From Cellulomonas sp. URHE0023 (GTDB lineage: Bacteria > Actinomycetota > Actinomycetes > Actinomycetales > Cellulomonadaceae), in the NCBI RefSeq assembly GCF_000688475.1, contig NZ_JIAN01000008.1, positions 310,001 to 374,000 on the forward strand: a stretch of 64,000 nt of DNA. The letters are read 5' to 3'. The notes below the pieces were generated by a model, which was given only the letters and a program-made list of their open reading frames with translations, did not search any database and was not told the DNA's origin. Positions 32,090 to 42,438 of this stretch are shown here, piece by piece (within the stretch, counting starts at the first letter, position 1; every line of letters starts with the position of its first letter). A program made the translations under genes and the position numbers.

Positions 32090-33769
32090 GTGACTCCCGC
32101 GCAGCTCTCCGAGGCCCTCCGGGCCGCCCTCGTGCACGCCGTCGACGACGGCACGTTCGCCCTCGACCCGACCGCGATCCCCGCGACGGTGCACCTCGAG
32201 CGACCGCGGCAGCGCGAGCACGGCGACTGGGCGACCAACGTCGCGATGCAGCTCGCCAAGAAGGCCGGAACCAACCCGCGCGCGTTCGCCGAGGAGCTGG
32301 CGCGCCGGCTCGAGGCGACCGAGGGAGTCGCGACCGTGGAAGTCGCCGGACCCGGCTTCCTGAACATCCGGCTCGACGCCGCGTCGGCCGGCGAGCTGGC
32401 CCGGTCCATCGTCGAGCTCGGCGCCGCGTACGGGCGGAACGAGACGCTCGCCGGGGTGTCGCTGAATCTGGAGTTCGTCTCGGCCAACCCGACCGGGCCG
32501 CTGCACATCGGTGGCGTGCGCTGGGCGGCCGTCGGCGACAGCCTGGCCCGCGTGCTGCAGGCGTCCGGTGCGACGGTCGCCCGCGAGTACTACTTCAACG
32601 ACCACGGTGCCCAGATCGACCGGTTCTCGCGCTCGTTGCTCGCCCGTGCGCTGGGCCAGCCGGCTCCCGAGGACGGCTACGGCGGGCAGTACATCACCGA
32701 GATCGCGGAGCAGGTCGTCGCGGACGCGCTCGCCGCCGGCGAGCCCGACCCCCGGACGCTGCCGACCGAGGACGCCAACGAGGCGTTCCGTGCGCGCGGC
32801 GTGGAGCTGATGTTCGCGGAGATCAAGCAGGCGCTGCACGACTTCGGCGTCGACTTCGACGTCTACTTCCACGAGGACTCGCTGCACGAGTCGGGTGCCG
32901 TCGAGCACTCCGTGGAGCGGCTGCGTGCGCAGGGCCACATCTTCGAGTCCGACGGGGCGACCTGGCTGCGCACCACCGACTTCGGGGACGACAAGGACCG
33001 CGTCGTCATCAAGCGGGACGGCGAGGCCGCCTACATCGCGGGCGACATCGCCTACTACCTGGACAAGCGGGAGCGCGGGTTCGACCGGGTCGTCATCATG
33101 CTCGGCGCCGACCACCACGGGTACGTCGCCCGCATGATGGCCGTCTGCGCCGCGTTCGGGGACACGCCTGGGGTCAACCTCGAGATCCTCATCGGCCAGA
33201 TGGTCAACCTGGTCAAGGACGGCGCGCCGGTGCGGATGAGCAAGCGCGCGGGCACCGTGGTGACCATCGACGACCTCGTCGAGGCGGTCGGCGTGGACGC
33301 GGCTCGGTACGCGCTCGCACGCTCGTCGGCCGACTCCAGCATCGACCTGGACCTCGACCTGCTGTCGAGCGCCAAGAACGAGAACCCCGTGTTCTACGTC
33401 CAGTACGCGCACGCGCGGTCCGCCTCCGTGGACCGGAACGCCGAGGCCACCGGCGTGCGCCGCGAGGACGGGTTCGACGCCGCGCTGCTCGACCACGAGA
33501 GCGACTCGGTCCTGCTGGGCCGCCTCGCCGAGTTCCCGCGGATCGTGGCGCAGGCCGCCGAGCTGCGCGCGCCGCACCGCGTCGCGCGGTACCTCGAGGA
33601 CCTCGCCGGGGCGTACCACACCTGGTACGGCCAGGTCCGGGTCGCGCCGTTCGGCGACGAGGTGGTCGGCGACGTGCACCGCACGCGCCTGTGGCTCAAC
33701 GACGCCACCCGCCAGGTGCTGGTGAACGGGCTGGGGCTGCTGGGCGTGGGCGCCCCGGAGCGGATGTGA
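32090..33769 (+). CDS. argS: Arginyl-tRNA synthetase
   Basis: 559 residues, GTG start. Class I signature [12 protein letters not shown] (HIGH variant HIGG) and VRMSKRAGT (KMSK variant) are visible at about 135 and 382; the N-terminal Add-1 domain and the C-terminal DALR anticodon-binding domain (about 440-559) are complete. It charges tRNA-Arg in the cytosol. The stop overlaps the lysA start by 4 bp (GTGA), and it heads a block of genes ordered as I recall for Mycobacterium tuberculosis Rv1292 onward. Confidence 0.97.
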   Translation: MTPAQLSEALRAALVHAVDDGTFALDPTAIPATVHLERPRQREHGDWATNVAMQLAKKAGTNPRAFAEELARRLEATEGVATVEVAGPGFLNIRLDAASAGELARSIVELGAAYGRNETLAGVSLNLEFVSANPTGPLHIGGVRWAAVGDSLARVLQASGATVAREYYFNDHGAQIDRFSRSLLARALGQPAPEDGYGGQYITEIAEQVVADALAAGEPDPRTLPTEDANEAFRARGVELMFAEIKQALHDFGVDFDVYFHEDSLHESGAVEHSVERLRAQGHIFESDGATWLRTTDFGDDKDRVVIKRDGEAAYIAGDIAYYLDKRERGFDRVVIMLGADHHGYVARMMAVCAAFGDTPGVNLEILIGQMVNLVKDGAPVRMSKRAGTVVTIDDLVEAVGVDAARYALARSSADSSIDLDLDLLSSAKNENPVFYVQYAHARSASVDRNAEATGVRREDGFDAALLDHESDSVLLGRLAEFPRIVAQAAELRAPHRVARYLEDLAGAYHTWYGQVRVAPFGDEVVGDVHRTRLWLNDATRQVLVNGLGLLGVGAPERM

Positions 33770-35109
33770 TCGGGGAGCCCTGGTCGACGGGGGTCTCGCG
33801 GGGGTCTGACGGTGTGGTGAGCGTCGGGGGAGTGGACGTGCACACGCTCGCCGCCACGCACGGCACCCCGGCGTACGTGCTCGACGAGGCCGACCTGCGG
33901 TCGCGGGCCCGCTCCTACCGGCGAGCGTTCGAGACGGCGTTCGCCGAGATCGGCGCGGGCGTCGACGTGTATTACGCGGGCAAGGCGTTCCTGTCCGTCG
34001 CGGTCGCCCGCTGGGTGCACGAGGAGGGCCTGAGGGTCGACACCGCCACGGGCGGCGAGCTCGCGGTCGCCCTGCGCGCCGGCGTGCCGGGCGCCGACAT
34101 CGGCCTGCACGGCAACAACAAGTCCGACTCGGAGATCGCGCGCGCGCTCGACGCGGGGGTCGGACGGATCATCGTCGACTCCCTCGTCGAGATCGAGCGG
34201 GTCGCGGACGCTGCGTCTGCCGAGCACCCCGCGCCCGTGATGGTCCGCGTCACCACCGGCGTGCACGCGGGCGGCCACGAGTACATCTCGACCGCGCACG
34301 AGGACCAGAAGTTCGGCCTCTCGATCCACGCCGCCAACGGCGACAGCCCGGCGATGCAGGGCCTCCTGAAGGTCCTGTCCCGACCCGAGCTGACGCTGCT
34401 CGGCATCCACTCGCACATCGGCTCGCAGATCCTCGACCCGTCGGGCTTCGAGGTCGCGGCGCGCGCGGTGCTGACCTTGCGCGCCCAGCTGGCCGAGCGC
34501 ACGGGCGTGCTTGTCGAGGAGGTCGACCTCGGCGGCGGCTACGGCATCGCCTACCTGCCCGGCGAGGTCGCGCTCGACCCCGACCGGATCGCCAAGGACA
34601 TCGCGTCGTCGGTGTCCGCGAGCGCGCAGGACGTGGGCACCCCGCTCCCGCGGTTCTCGATCGAGCCGGGCCGCGCGATCGTCGGGCCTGCGGGTCTGAC
34701 CCTCTACACCGTCGGCACCGTCAAGCCGGTCCGCATCGACGACGGCTCGATCCGTACGTACGTCTCGGTCGACGGCGGCATGAGCGACAACATCCGTCCC
34801 GCGCTCTACGGCGCTCAATACCACGCGGAGATCGTCGGGCGTCGGTCGGACGAGTCGACAGTGCTCGCCCGCGTCGTCGGCAAGCACTGCGAGAGCGGCG
34901 ACATCGTCGTGCACGAGGTGCGCCTGCCCGGGGACGTGCGTGCGGGCGACCTGCTCGCGGTGGCGGCGACCGGCGCGTACGGACGTTCCATGGCCTCCAA
35001 CTACAACCACGTCCCGCGTCCGCCGGTCGTCGCGGTCGCCGACGGGCAGACGCGCGTGCTCGTGAGGCGCGAGACCGAGGACGACCTGCTCGCTCTCGAC
35101 CAGGGCTGA
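33766..35109 (+). CDS. lysA: Diaminopimelate decarboxylase
   Basis: 447 residues from GTG 33766 overlapping the argS stop. A fold-type III PLP enzyme: Schiff-base Lys73 in [17 protein letters not shown], the phosphate-binding [14 protein letters not shown] and the dimer-contributed HCESGD Cys. It converts meso-diaminopimelate to lysine. Length is standard. Coupled translation with argS mirrors the argS-lysA pair of other Actinobacteria; hom follows after 50 bp, linking lysine and threonine branches of the aspartate pathway. Confidence 0.97.
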   Translation: MIGEPWSTGVSRGSDGVVSVGGVDVHTLAATHGTPAYVLDEADLRSRARSYRRAFETAFAEIGAGVDVYYAGKAFLSVAVARWVHEEGLRVDTATGGELAVALRAGVPGADIGLHGNNKSDSEIARALDAGVGRIIVDSLVEIERVADAASAEHPAPVMVRVTTGVHAGGHEYISTAHEDQKFGLSIHAANGDSPAMQGLLKVLSRPELTLLGIHSHIGSQILDPSGFEVAARAVLTLRAQLAERTGVLVEEVDLGGGYGIAYLPGEVALDPDRIAKDIASSVSASAQDVGTPLPRFSIEPGRAIVGPAGLTLYTVGTVKPVRIDDGSIRTYVSVDGGMSDNIRPALYGAQYHAEIVGRRSDESTVLARVVGKHCESGDIVVHEVRLPGDVRAGDLLAVAATGAYGRSMASNYNHVPRPPVVAVADGQTRVLVRRETEDDLLALDQG

Positions 35110-35159
35110 GCCCCTATTCTTGGGGGCGCCGTCCCCACCCATCGACCGAAGGCAGTCCT

Positions 35160-36479
35160 GTGTCCGTGCCCGTCACCACCCGTCCACCCCTGCGCGTCGC
35201 CGTCCTCGGCTGCGGCGTCGTCGGAACGGAAGTGGTGCGGCTCCTGACGACGCAGGCGGAGGACCTCGCGGCCCGCGTCGGCGCCCGGCTCGAGCTGGTC
35301 GGCGTGGCCGTGCGCGACACCGCGGTCCCGCGTGACGCCGTTGTCGACCCGGCCCTGCTGACGACCGACGCCGAGAAGCTCGTCGAGGGTGCGGACGTCG
35401 TGGTCGAGCTCATGGGCGGGATCGAGCCCGCGCGGAGCCTGCTGCTGCGGGCGATCGCCGGCGGCGCGTCGGTGGTGACCGCCAACAAGGCGCTCCTCGC
35501 GCAGGACGGCCCGACGCTGTACGCCGCAGCCGACGAGGCCGGCGTCGACCTCTACTTCGAGGCTGCGGTCGCCGGTGCCATCCCGATCGTGCGCCCGGTC
35601 CGCGAGTCGCTGGCCGGAGACACCGTGAAGCGCGTGCTCGGCATCGTGAACGGCACCACGAACTACGTGCTCGACAAGATGGCCTCAGAGGGCCTCGACT
35701 TCGACCAGGCCGTCAAGGAGGCCCAGGCGCTGGGCTACGCCGAGGCCGACCCGACGGCGGACGTCGAGGGCTTCGACGCCGCCGCCAAGGCCGCGATCCT
35801 CGCGTCGCTGGCCTTCCACACACGCGTGTCGCTCGACGACGTGGACCGCCAGGGGATCACCGGCATCACGGCGGACGACGTGCTGTGGGCCGAGCGCACC
35901 GGCTACGTCATCAAGCTGCTGGCGATCGCGGAGCGCGGCACCTCGAACGGTGCGGCGGGGGTCCAGGTCCGCGTGCACCCCGCGCTCGTCCCGTCCCAGC
36001 ACCCGCTGGCGGGCGTCCGAGGCGCGTACAACGCGGTCTTCGTCGAGGCCGAGGCCGCGGGCGAGCTCATGTTCTATGGGCGCGGCGCGGGAGGGCAGCC
36101 CACGTCGTCGGCTGTGCTCGGCGACGTCGTCTCCGTGGCGCGGCACCGCGTGCTCGGTGGTCGCGGGCCGGTCGAGTCGCGGTACGCCGAGCTGCCCGTG
36201 CTGCCTGCCGACCAGGCGCGTACCCGCTACCAGGTGCGCCTCGACGTCCTCGACCGTCCGGGGGTTCTCGCGCAGGTGGCGGCGGTCCTGGCCGAGCACG
36301 ACGTGTCGATCGAGACCGTCCGCCAGTCGCCCTTGAACGACGCCGCCACGGATGTGGCGCACCTGGTCATCACCACGCACGCCGCGCCCGGCCACGCCCA
36401 GCGCGCCACGTTCGAGGCCATCGAGCGCCTCGACGTGGTCCAGCGCGTCGTCTCCGTCCTCCGAGTCGAAGGATCCTGA
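35160..36479 (+). CDS. hom: Homoserine dehydrogenase with ACT domain
   Basis: 439 residues, GTG start. N-terminal NAD(P)-binding [11 protein letters not shown], central [12 protein letters not shown], the catalytic domain with [14 protein letters not shown] and [18 protein letters not shown] (catalytic Lys nearby), and a C-terminal ACT domain (about 355-430; [20 protein letters not shown]) for threonine feedback. It reduces aspartate semialdehyde to homoserine. Its stop shares one base with the thrC start (TGATG), so hom-thrC-thrB is a translationally coupled operon. Confidence 0.97.
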   Translation: MSVPVTTRPPLRVAVLGCGVVGTEVVRLLTTQAEDLAARVGARLELVGVAVRDTAVPRDAVVDPALLTTDAEKLVEGADVVVELMGGIEPARSLLLRAIAGGASVVTANKALLAQDGPTLYAAADEAGVDLYFEAAVAGAIPIVRPVRESLAGDTVKRVLGIVNGTTNYVLDKMASEGLDFDQAVKEAQALGYAEADPTADVEGFDAAAKAAILASLAFHTRVSLDDVDRQGITGITADDVLWAERTGYVIKLLAIAERGTSNGAAGVQVRVHPALVPSQHPLAGVRGAYNAVFVEAEAAGELMFYGRGAGGQPTSSAVLGDVVSVARHRVLGGRGPVESRYAELPVLPADQARTRYQVRLDVLDRPGVLAQVAAVLAEHDVSIETVRQSPLNDAATDVAHLVITTHAAPGHAQRATFEAIERLDVVQRVVSVLRVEGS

Positions 36480-37549
36480 TGGCCCACCAGTGGCGCGGCG
36501 TGATCGCCGAGTACGCCGACCGCCTGCCCGCGCACGTCCAGACGCACGTCGTCACGCTCGGGGAGGGTGGCACGCCGCTCGTCTTCTCGCCGACCCTGTC
36601 GCAGCAGACGGGCGCCGAGGTGCACATCAAGGTCGAGGGCATGAACCCGACCGGGTCGTTCAAGGACCGCGGCATGACGACCGCGATGTCCGCGGCCGCC
36701 GCACGCGGCGCCAAGGCCGTCGTCTGCGCGTCGACCGGCAACACGAGCGCCTCGGCCGCGGCGTACGCCACGCGTGCCGGCATGGTCTGCGCCGTGCTCG
36801 TCCCGGACGGCAAGATCGCGATGGGCAAGCTGAGCCAGGCCGTCGCGCACGGTGCGACGCTCCTGCAGGTCGACGGCAACTTCGACGACTGCCTGATCGC
36901 CGCGCGCAAGCTCGCCGAGGCCTACCCGGTCGAGCTCGTGAACTCGGTGAACCCTGACCGCATCGAAGGTCAGAAGACCGCGGCGTTCGAGATCGTCGAC
37001 GCGCTGGGCGACGCGCCCGACATCCACGTCCTGCCGGTCGGCAACGCGGGCAACATCACGGCGTACTGGAAGGGCTACCGCGAGTACGCGGAAGCCGGAC
37101 CGGCGACGCGCACCCCGATCATGTGGGGCTTCCAGGCCGACGGTGCGGCACCGATCGTGCGCGGCTACCCGATCGACCAGCCCGAGACCATCGCGACCGC
37201 GATCCGGATCGGCAACCCGGCGTCCTGGCCGCAGGCGGTCGAGGCGCGTGATGTCTCCGGTGGCCTCATCGAGGCCGTGACCGACGAGCAGATCCTCGCC
37301 GCGCACCGGGTGCTCTCGGCCGAGGTCGGGATCTTCGTCGAGCCGGCGTCGGCGTCGGGCGTCGCCGGCCTGCTCGCGCTGCACGAGGCCGGCCGCGTCC
37401 CGGCCGGCGCGCAGATCGTCATCACGGTCACGGGCCACGGGCTCAAGGACCCGCAGTGGGCACTGCGCACGCCGGACGGCGGCGACGTTGTGCCCGTGCG
37501 TGTGACGTCGGACGTCGTCTCCATCGCCACCGCTCTGAGCCTGGACTGA
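36479..37549 (+). CDS. thrC: Threonine synthase
   Basis: 356 residues. A fold-type II PLP enzyme with Schiff-base Lys in [11 protein letters not shown], the phosphate-binding STGNTSAS and [15 protein letters not shown]. It converts O-phosphohomoserine to threonine and phosphate. The compact ~356-residue form is usual for Actinobacteria, shorter than the E. coli enzyme. It overlaps hom by one base, and thrB starts 5 bp after its stop. Confidence 0.97.
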   Translation: MAHQWRGVIAEYADRLPAHVQTHVVTLGEGGTPLVFSPTLSQQTGAEVHIKVEGMNPTGSFKDRGMTTAMSAAAARGAKAVVCASTGNTSASAAAYATRAGMVCAVLVPDGKIAMGKLSQAVAHGATLLQVDGNFDDCLIAARKLAEAYPVELVNSVNPDRIEGQKTAAFEIVDALGDAPDIHVLPVGNAGNITAYWKGYREYAEAGPATRTPIMWGFQADGAAPIVRGYPIDQPETIATAIRIGNPASWPQAVEARDVSGGLIEAVTDEQILAAHRVLSAEVGIFVEPASASGVAGLLALHEAGRVPAGAQIVITVTGHGLKDPQWALRTPDGGDVVPVRVTSDVVSIATALSLD

Positions 37550-37553
37550 GGCC

Positions 37554-38510
37554 ATGCGTCTCGGTGCGGACCACGTCCGCGTCCGCGTCCCGGCGACGAG
37601 CGCCAACCTCGGCCCCGGCTTCGACGCGCTCGGCCTCGCGCTGGACCTGGTCGACGAGCTCGAGGTGCATGCGCTCGGCTCGCCGGGGGTCCGCGTCGAG
37701 GTCACCGGAGAGGGTGCCGGGCAGGTCCCGGACGACGAGCAGCACCTGGTCATCAGCTCGCTGCGCGCGGCGCTCGACCACGTCGGCGCACCGCAGACGG
37801 GGTTGCACCTGGTCTGCCACAACCGCATCCCGCACGGCCGAGGGCTGGGTTCGTCGGCCGCGGCGGTCGTCGCCGGGATCATCGCCGCGCGGGGCCTGAT
37901 CGCCGAGCCCGAGGCGCTCTCCGACGACGTCGTGATCGACCTCGCGGGGAGCATCGAGGGCCACCCGGACAACGCCGCGCCGGCGGTGCTCGGCGGGGCG
38001 ACCCTCGCCTGGCACGACGACACCGGCTTCCGAGCGATCCCGCTCGCGGTGGACCCCAGGGTGGCCCCGATCGCGATCGTGCCCTCGACGCACCTCTCGA
38101 CCAAGGCCGCCCGCGGCGTCCTGCCTGCGACGGTCCCGCACGCCGACGGCGCCTTCCAGGCCGGACGCTCGGCCCTGCTGGTCGAGGCTCTCGGTCGGCG
38201 GCCGGACCTGCTGCTCACGGCGACCGAGGACCGCCTCCACCAGGAGTACCGGCGCTCGGTCATGCGCGACTCGCTCGCCCTGGTGGACGCGCTGCGCTCG
38301 CGCGGGGTCGCAGCGGTGGTCTCGGGTGCCGGTCCTACGGTCCTCGTGCTCGCGCGGAGCGTCGGTGGCCCGGGCGAGGTCGCGGGCACCGACGCGGACG
38401 AGGCGATCGCAGACGCGTTCGGCGGGGTGATGGGCGGCTGGCGGGTGCTTCCGCTGGCCGTCGACCGGCGCGGCGCGACCGTCGAGCTCGGCTCGCCGTC
38501 CAGCAGGTGA
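37554..38510 (+). CDS. thrB: Homoserine kinase
   Basis: 318 residues of the GHMP kinase family. N-terminal VRVPATSANLGPGFDALGLALD, ATP-binding PHGRGLGSSAAAVVAGI and C-terminal GVAAVVSGAGPTVLVL are all present. It phosphorylates homoserine for ThrC. GAGG lies just before the ATG at 37554. It closes the hom-thrC-thrB operon; a bulged hairpin immediately follows the stop. Confidence 0.97.
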   Translation: MRLGADHVRVRVPATSANLGPGFDALGLALDLVDELEVHALGSPGVRVEVTGEGAGQVPDDEQHLVISSLRAALDHVGAPQTGLHLVCHNRIPHGRGLGSSAAAVVAGIIAARGLIAEPEALSDDVVIDLAGSIEGHPDNAAPAVLGGATLAWHDDTGFRAIPLAVDPRVAPIAIVPSTHLSTKAARGVLPATVPHADGAFQAGRSALLVEALGRRPDLLLTATEDRLHQEYRRSVMRDSLALVDALRSRGVAAVVSGAGPTVLVLARSVGGPGEVAGTDADEAIADAFGGVMGGWRVLPLAVDRRGATVELGSPSSR

Positions 38511-38511
38511 A

Positions 38512-38556
38512 CCGACCGGGTGAAGAACGCGCGTGACGGTCACCCGTCCAGGTCGG
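38512..38556 (+). terminator. Bulged hairpin after thrB
   Basis: CCGACC-GGGTGA (38512-38523) pairs with TCACCC (38540-38545) and, after a five-base bulge, GGTCGG (38551-38556). It starts two bases after the thrB stop codon and ends before the probable rho promoter. Confidence 0.5.
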
Positions 38557-38570
38557 GCCGCCGAAAGTGG

Positions 38571-38576
38571 TAACAT
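38571..38576 (+). promoter_or_regulatory. Possible -10 element of the rho promoter
   Basis: TAACAT in AGTGGTAACATCG resembles a sigma-70 -10; a consensus -35 is not seen at 17 bp. It would give a rho leader of roughly 210 nt. Long leaders allowing autogenous control are common for rho, and no other structure in 38580-38795 stands out. Confidence 0.3.
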
Positions 38577-38795
38577 CGATGCGTTCCCCGGACCTCGTCC
38601 TCAGGTGATCCGTGTCGTCATTGACCGGGTGCCAAAGAAGAAGAGTCGACGACCCGGGAACGATCCAGCCCATCGCGCGCAGACGTCGACGTACGCAGCG
38701 TGTGCGGCTCCACCACCGTCTCGGTCACCACGACCAGACGTCGGTCGATCCCCGAGCACTCGGGTCCCGACCACCGACGAGGGGAAGGGTCCTTC

Positions 38796-40841
38796 GTGAC
38801 AGACATCATCGATCCCGCCGTGAGCACGTCCGGCGGGTCCTCCCGCGGCGCCGCCATCTCGACGCTCCGCCTGCCCGAGCTGCAGGCGATGGCGTCCGAG
38901 CTGGGCGTCAAGGGCACCTCCAAGATGCGCAAGGGCGACCTCGTCCAGGCCATCTCGGACGCTCGCGGGGCTTCTCGTCCCCAGGCGCTGGAGCCGCGGC
39001 GCTCCGAGGGCAGCACGACGACCGCCGTCGCCGAGCCGCCCGCCCGGGCAGCCCGCGCGCGGCGCGGTGCAGCCCCGAAGCTCGACCTGGACGTCCTGGA
39101 CGTCCCGGTGCAGGCCGAGCGTCGGCACAAGGACGTCGCCGCGCCGGCTGCGGCCAAGGACAACCCGCTCGCCGGCCTCGAGGCGGCGCTGGACGCCAAG
39201 CTCGCGCCGGTCGACGACCGTGCCGCGCGTGCCGCCGAGGCGGTCGGGACCGTGACGGGCGAGCGCCGTTCGCGCCGTTCCGGCCGGGGCGCCGGCGCAC
39301 CGCAGGGGGCTGGCGAGACCGCGCAGAACGGCGAGCAGGGTGCCCCGCAGCAGGAGCGCCAGCAGAGCAGCGAGCAGCAGGACCGTCAGCAGGCGGGCAA
39401 CCAGCAGGACCGCCAGCAGGGCGCACGTCAGCAGGGCGGCAGCCAGCAGGACCGTCAGCAGGCAGCCAGCCAGCCGCAGGAACGCCAGCAGTCGGGCAAC
39501 CCCCAGCAGGGTCAGCAGCGTCGGGAGCACGGCTTCCAGGACGGCGAGGACGGCGAGGAGCGCGGCGGTCGTCGTCGGCGCTCACGCGACCGGTACCGCG
39601 ATCGTGACCGCGACCGTAAGGGCCGCCCGACGCGGGGCCGTCCGGGCTCGGGAGAGCTTGCGGGCCTCGATGACATCGAGGTGGGCGAGGACGACATCCT
39701 GCTGCCCGTCGCGGGCATCCTCGACCTGATGGACAGCTACGCGTTCGTGCGCACCACGGGCTACCTGCCCAGCCCGAACGACGTCTACGTGTCGCTCAAC
39801 CAGGTCAAGCGCTACGGCCTGCGTCGCGGTGACGCGGTGACCGGTGCGGTCCGCCAGCCGCGCGAGGGTGAGCAGCCGCCGCAGGGCAACCGGCCCAGCA
39901 AGTTCAACGCGCTGGTGCGCCTCGACTCGATCAACGGTGCCGACCCGGAGGCCGCCAAGAGCCGCCCGGAGTTCAACAAGCTCACGCCGCTCTACCCGCA
40001 GGAGCGTCTGCGTCTGGAGACCGAGCAGACCCGCCTGTCGCAGCGCGTGATCGACATCGTCGCGCCCATCGGCAAGGGCCAGCGCGGCCTCATCGTCGCG
40101 CCCCCCAAGGCGGGCAAGACGATCATCATGCAGCAGATCGCCAACGCCATCACGACCAACAACCCTGAGGTCCACCTCATGGTCGTGCTCGTCGACGAGC
40201 GCCCCGAAGAGGTCACCGACATGGAGCGCACGGTGAAGGGTGAGGTCATCGCCTCGACCTTCGACCGTCCCGCCTCCGACCACACGATCGTCGCCGAGCT
40301 CGCCATCGAGCGAGCCAAGCGGCTGGTCGAGCTGGGCCAGGACGTCGTCGTGCTCCTCGACTCGCTCACGCGTCTGTCGCGGGCCTACAACCTGGCCGCC
40401 CCGGCGTCCGGGCGCATCCTGTCCGGCGGTGTCGACGCGTCGGCGCTCTACCCGCCCAAGCGGTTCTTCGGCGCGGCCCGCAACATCGAGAACGGCGGCT
40501 CGCTGACCATCTTGGCCTCGGCGCTCGTCGAGACCGGCTCCAAGATGGACGAGGTCATCTTCGAGGAGTTCAAGGGCACCGGGAACATGGAGCTGCGGCT
40601 CTCCCGTGGCCTCGCGGACAAGCGCATCTTCCCGGCGGTCGACGTCAACGCCTCCGGCACGCGCCGCGAGGAGATCCTCATGGCGAACGACGAGCTCAAG
40701 ATCATCTACAAGCTCCGCCGCGTGATGGGTGCGCTCGACCAGACGCAGGCCATCGAGCTGCTCATCGGCAAGCTCCGTGAGACCAAGTCGAACGTCGAGT
40801 TCCTGCTCCAGGTCCAGAAGACCACTCCCGGCAGCGAGTAG
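38796..40841 (+). CDS. rho: Transcription termination factor Rho with glutamine-rich insertion
   Basis: 681 residues from GTG 38796 (GGGGAAGGG upstream), far longer than the 419 of E. coli. Order: SAP-like Rho_N (about 20-60, [25 protein letters not shown]); a ~240-residue insert, first Ala/Arg-rich, then a Gln-rich stretch (185-241), then an RD/RR-rich segment ([22 protein letters not shown]); the primary RNA-binding domain (about 290-400, [16 protein letters not shown]); and the RecA-like motor with Walker [35 protein letters not shown] and the R-loop. Large basic inserts are known in actinobacterial Rho, but not usually this Gln-rich. Confidence 0.97.
   Translation: MTDIIDPAVSTSGGSSRGAAISTLRLPELQAMASELGVKGTSKMRKGDLVQAISDARGASRPQALEPRRSEGSTTTAVAEPPARAARARRGAAPKLDLDVLDVPVQAERRHKDVAAPAAAKDNPLAGLEAALDAKLAPVDDRAARAAEAVGTVTGERRSRRSGRGAGAPQGAGETAQNGEQGAPQQERQQSSEQQDRQQAGNQQDRQQGARQQGGSQQDRQQAASQPQERQQSGNPQQGQQRREHGFQDGEDGEERGGRRRRSRDRYRDRDRDRKGRPTRGRPGSGELAGLDDIEVGEDDILLPVAGILDLMDSYAFVRTTGYLPSPNDVYVSLNQVKRYGLRRGDAVTGAVRQPREGEQPPQGNRPSKFNALVRLDSINGADPEAAKSRPEFNKLTPLYPQERLRLETEQTRLSQRVIDIVAPIGKGQRGLIVAPPKAGKTIIMQQIANAITTNNPEVHLMVVLVDERPEEVTDMERTVKGEVIASTFDRPASDHTIVAELAIERAKRLVELGQDVVVLLDSLTRLSRAYNLAAPASGRILSGGVDASALYPPKRFFGAARNIENGGSLTILASALVETGSKMDEVIFEEFKGTGNMELRLSRGLADKRIFPAVDVNASGTRREEILMANDELKIIYKLRRVMGALDQTQAIELLIGKLRETKSNVEFLLQVQKTTPGSE
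39348..39518 (+). repeat. Gln-rich low-complexity tract inside rho
   Basis: Codons 185-241 of rho read as degenerate repeats of the unit QQDRQQ with A/G/S/N spacers; 26 of 57 residues are Gln, encoded by CAG, so the DNA is a CAG-rich imperfect tandem repeat of about 21-24 bp. Such tracts are prone to length variation by slippage and, in protein, to self-association. Confidence 0.8.
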
Positions 40842-40850
40842 GTCCTGCGC

Positions 40851-40884
40851 CGACGACCTCGCCCTGCTGAGGGCGGGGTCGTCG
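40851..40884 (+). terminator. Terminator hairpin after rho
   Basis: CGACGACCTCGCCCT (40851-40865) and AGGGCGGGGTCGTCG (40870-40884) form a 15-bp stem with one G-T pair and a four-base loop GCTG, nine bases after the rho stop. Confidence 0.7.
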
Positions 40885-40922
40885 CCTGCGCGGGATGATT
40901 TCAGGCCGCGTCGCTGTTCTGG

Positions 40923-40928
40923 CACAAT
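40923..40928 (+). promoter_or_regulatory. Probable rpmE promoter -10 element
   Basis: CACAAT, preceded by TGG and followed by GG, lies 75 bp before the rpmE start and after the rho terminator. The -35 region at 17 bp is not close to consensus, so this may be an extended -10 promoter. Confidence 0.35.
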
Positions 40929-41003
40929 GGTTCGCTGGTCTGCGGTTCACCGGCGCCGTCTTGTGCGTCCGGACCCGGAGACACCCACCCAAGGAGAAGT
41001 TCT

Positions 41004-41219
41004 GTGAAGGCTGACATCCACCCCCAGTACGTGGCCACCGTGGTCACCTGCACCTGCGGCAACTCGTTCACCACGAAGTCGACCGTGACGAGCGGCAAGA
41101 TCCACGCCGACGTGTGCAACGCCTGCCACCCGTTCTACACGGGCAAGCAGAAGATCCTCGACACCGGCGGCCGCGTGGCCCGGTTCGAGGCGCGCTACGG
41201 CAAGAAGGACGCCAACTAG
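41004..41219 (+). CDS. rpmE: 50S ribosomal protein L31 (zinc-binding form)
   Basis: 71 residues, GTG start with AAGGAG seven bases upstream. The four zinc ligands are present (CTC near residue 16-18 and [10 protein letters not shown] near 38-41), so this is the Zn-containing C+ form rather than the zinc-free paralogue used under zinc limitation. It bridges the ribosomal subunits. Placed between rho and prfA as in other Actinobacteria, but with its own promoter and a very stable downstream hairpin. Confidence 0.97.
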   Translation: MKADIHPQYVATVVTCTCGNSFTTKSTVTSGKIHADVCNACHPFYTGKQKILDTGGRVARFEARYGKKDAN

Positions 41220-41227
41220 CAACCCCG

Positions 41228-41291
41228 CAGCGCCGGTGCCCGGCGCGGACCACTGCCCTCCATGGCAGTGTCCGCGCGGGCACCGGCGCTG
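41228..41291 (+). terminator. Very long hairpin after rpmE
   Basis: A 64-nt structure: perfect outer arms CAGCGCCGGTGCCC (41228-41241) and GGGCACCGGCGCTG (41278-41291) are continued inward by GCGCGGAC/GTCCGCGC and CACTGCC/GGCAGTG with a one-base bulge, leaving the six-base loop CTCCAT. It fills the rpmE-prfA gap. Confidence 0.8.
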
Positions 41292-41349
41292 TGTCGTTGT
41301 CGGAGGGTTCTGAACACCCGAGCACCAACCCAGCCAGAGGACTCCACGC

Positions 41350-42438
41350 ATGAGCGAGGCATTCGCCGCCGCCGAGCCGCTGCTCGCCGAGCACGCCCAG
41401 ATCGAGGCGCAGCTGGCCGACCCCGCGGTGCACGCCGACGCCGCGAACGCGCGCAAGCTGGGCCGTCGGTACGCCGAGCTCGGGCAGGTGGCCCAGGCCT
41501 ACACCGCCTGGAAGGCCGCGAGCGACGACGCGGACGCGGCCCGGGAGCTGGCGGAGGTCGACGAGGGGTTCGCCGCCGAGCTCCCGGCGCTCGAGCAGGT
41601 CGCCGCGGCCGCCGGCGCGCGGTTGCGTGAGGTCCTGATCCCACGCGACCCCGACGACGCCCGCGACGTGATCCTCGAGGTCAAGGCGGGGGAGGGCGGC
41701 GAGGAGTCGGCGTTGTTCGCGGCCGACCTGCTGCGGATGTACACCCGGTACGCGGAGAAGATGGGCTGGGCGACGCAGCTGCTGGGCAGCACGGACTCCG
41801 ACCTCGGCGGGTACAAGGACGCGCAGCTCGCCATCAAGTCACGCGGCACGGTCGCGCCCGAGGACGGCGTGTGGGCGCACCTGAAGTACGAGGGCGGCGT
41901 CCACCGGGTGCAGCGTGTGCCGGTGACGGAGTCGCAGGGACGGATCCACACCTCGGCGGCGGGCGTGCTGGTGTTCCCCGAGGTCGAGGACGAGGCCGAG
42001 GTCGAGATCGACCCCAACGACCTGCGCATCGACGTGTACCGGTCCTCGGGTCCCGGCGGTCAGTCGGTGAACACCACGGACTCCGCGGTCCGCATCACCC
42101 ACCTGCCCACAGGCATCGTCGTCTCGATGCAGAACGAGAAGTCGCAGCTGCAGAACCGTGAGCAGGGCATGCGCGTGCTGCGGGCGCGCATCCTGGCGGC
42201 CCGGCAGGAGGAGGCAGCCGCCGCGGCGAGCGAGGCGCGCCGCAGCCAGGTCCGCACGGTCGACAGGTCCGAGCGCATCCGCACGTACAACTTCCCGGAG
42301 AACCGCATCGCGGACCACCGGACCGGCTACAAGGCCTACAACCTGGACGCGGTCCTCGGCGGTGAGCTGGCGCCCGTCGTGCAGTCGGCGATCGACGCCG
42401 ACGAGGCGGCGCGACTGGCAGCGGCAGGCGACGCGTGA
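41350..42438 (+). CDS. prfA: Peptide chain release factor 1
   Basis: 362 residues. The catalytic GGQ lies in [22 protein letters not shown] (residue ~236); flanking sequences [23 protein letters not shown] and the C-terminal [16 protein letters not shown] are RF1 hallmarks distinguishing it from RF2. It terminates translation at UAA and UAG. The stop overlaps prmC by 4 bp (GTGA); PrmC methylates the GGQ glutamine, so enzyme and substrate are co-translated. Confidence 0.97.
   Translation: MSEAFAAAEPLLAEHAQIEAQLADPAVHADAANARKLGRRYAELGQVAQAYTAWKAASDDADAARELAEVDEGFAAELPALEQVAAAAGARLREVLIPRDPDDARDVILEVKAGEGGEESALFAADLLRMYTRYAEKMGWATQLLGSTDSDLGGYKDAQLAIKSRGTVAPEDGVWAHLKYEGGVHRVQRVPVTESQGRIHTSAAGVLVFPEVEDEAEVEIDPNDLRIDVYRSSGPGGQSVNTTDSAVRITHLPTGIVVSMQNEKSQLQNREQGMRVLRARILAARQEEAAAAASEARRSQVRTVDRSERIRTYNFPENRIADHRTGYKAYNLDAVLGGELAPVVQSAIDADEAARLAAAGDA

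Noticed and set aside
30737..33679. 980-codon open frame antisense to the MFS transporter and argS
   Set aside because: Shadow frame; argS and the transporter on the plus strand carry clear family motifs throughout.
35885..36480. Additional plus-strand frame overlapping the end of hom
   Set aside because: The frame is real only from ATG 36479 (thrC); upstream codons are a shadow of hom.
38579..38608. Nine-codon leader peptide (MRSPDLVLR) in the rho leader
   Set aside because: The ATG starts only two bases after the putative -10, so it would not be on that transcript, and no attenuator-type structure accompanies it.
39348..39518. CAG-rich repeats considered as a CRISPR array or minisatellite outside coding sequence
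   Set aside because: They lie wholly in frame inside rho, without regular spacers.
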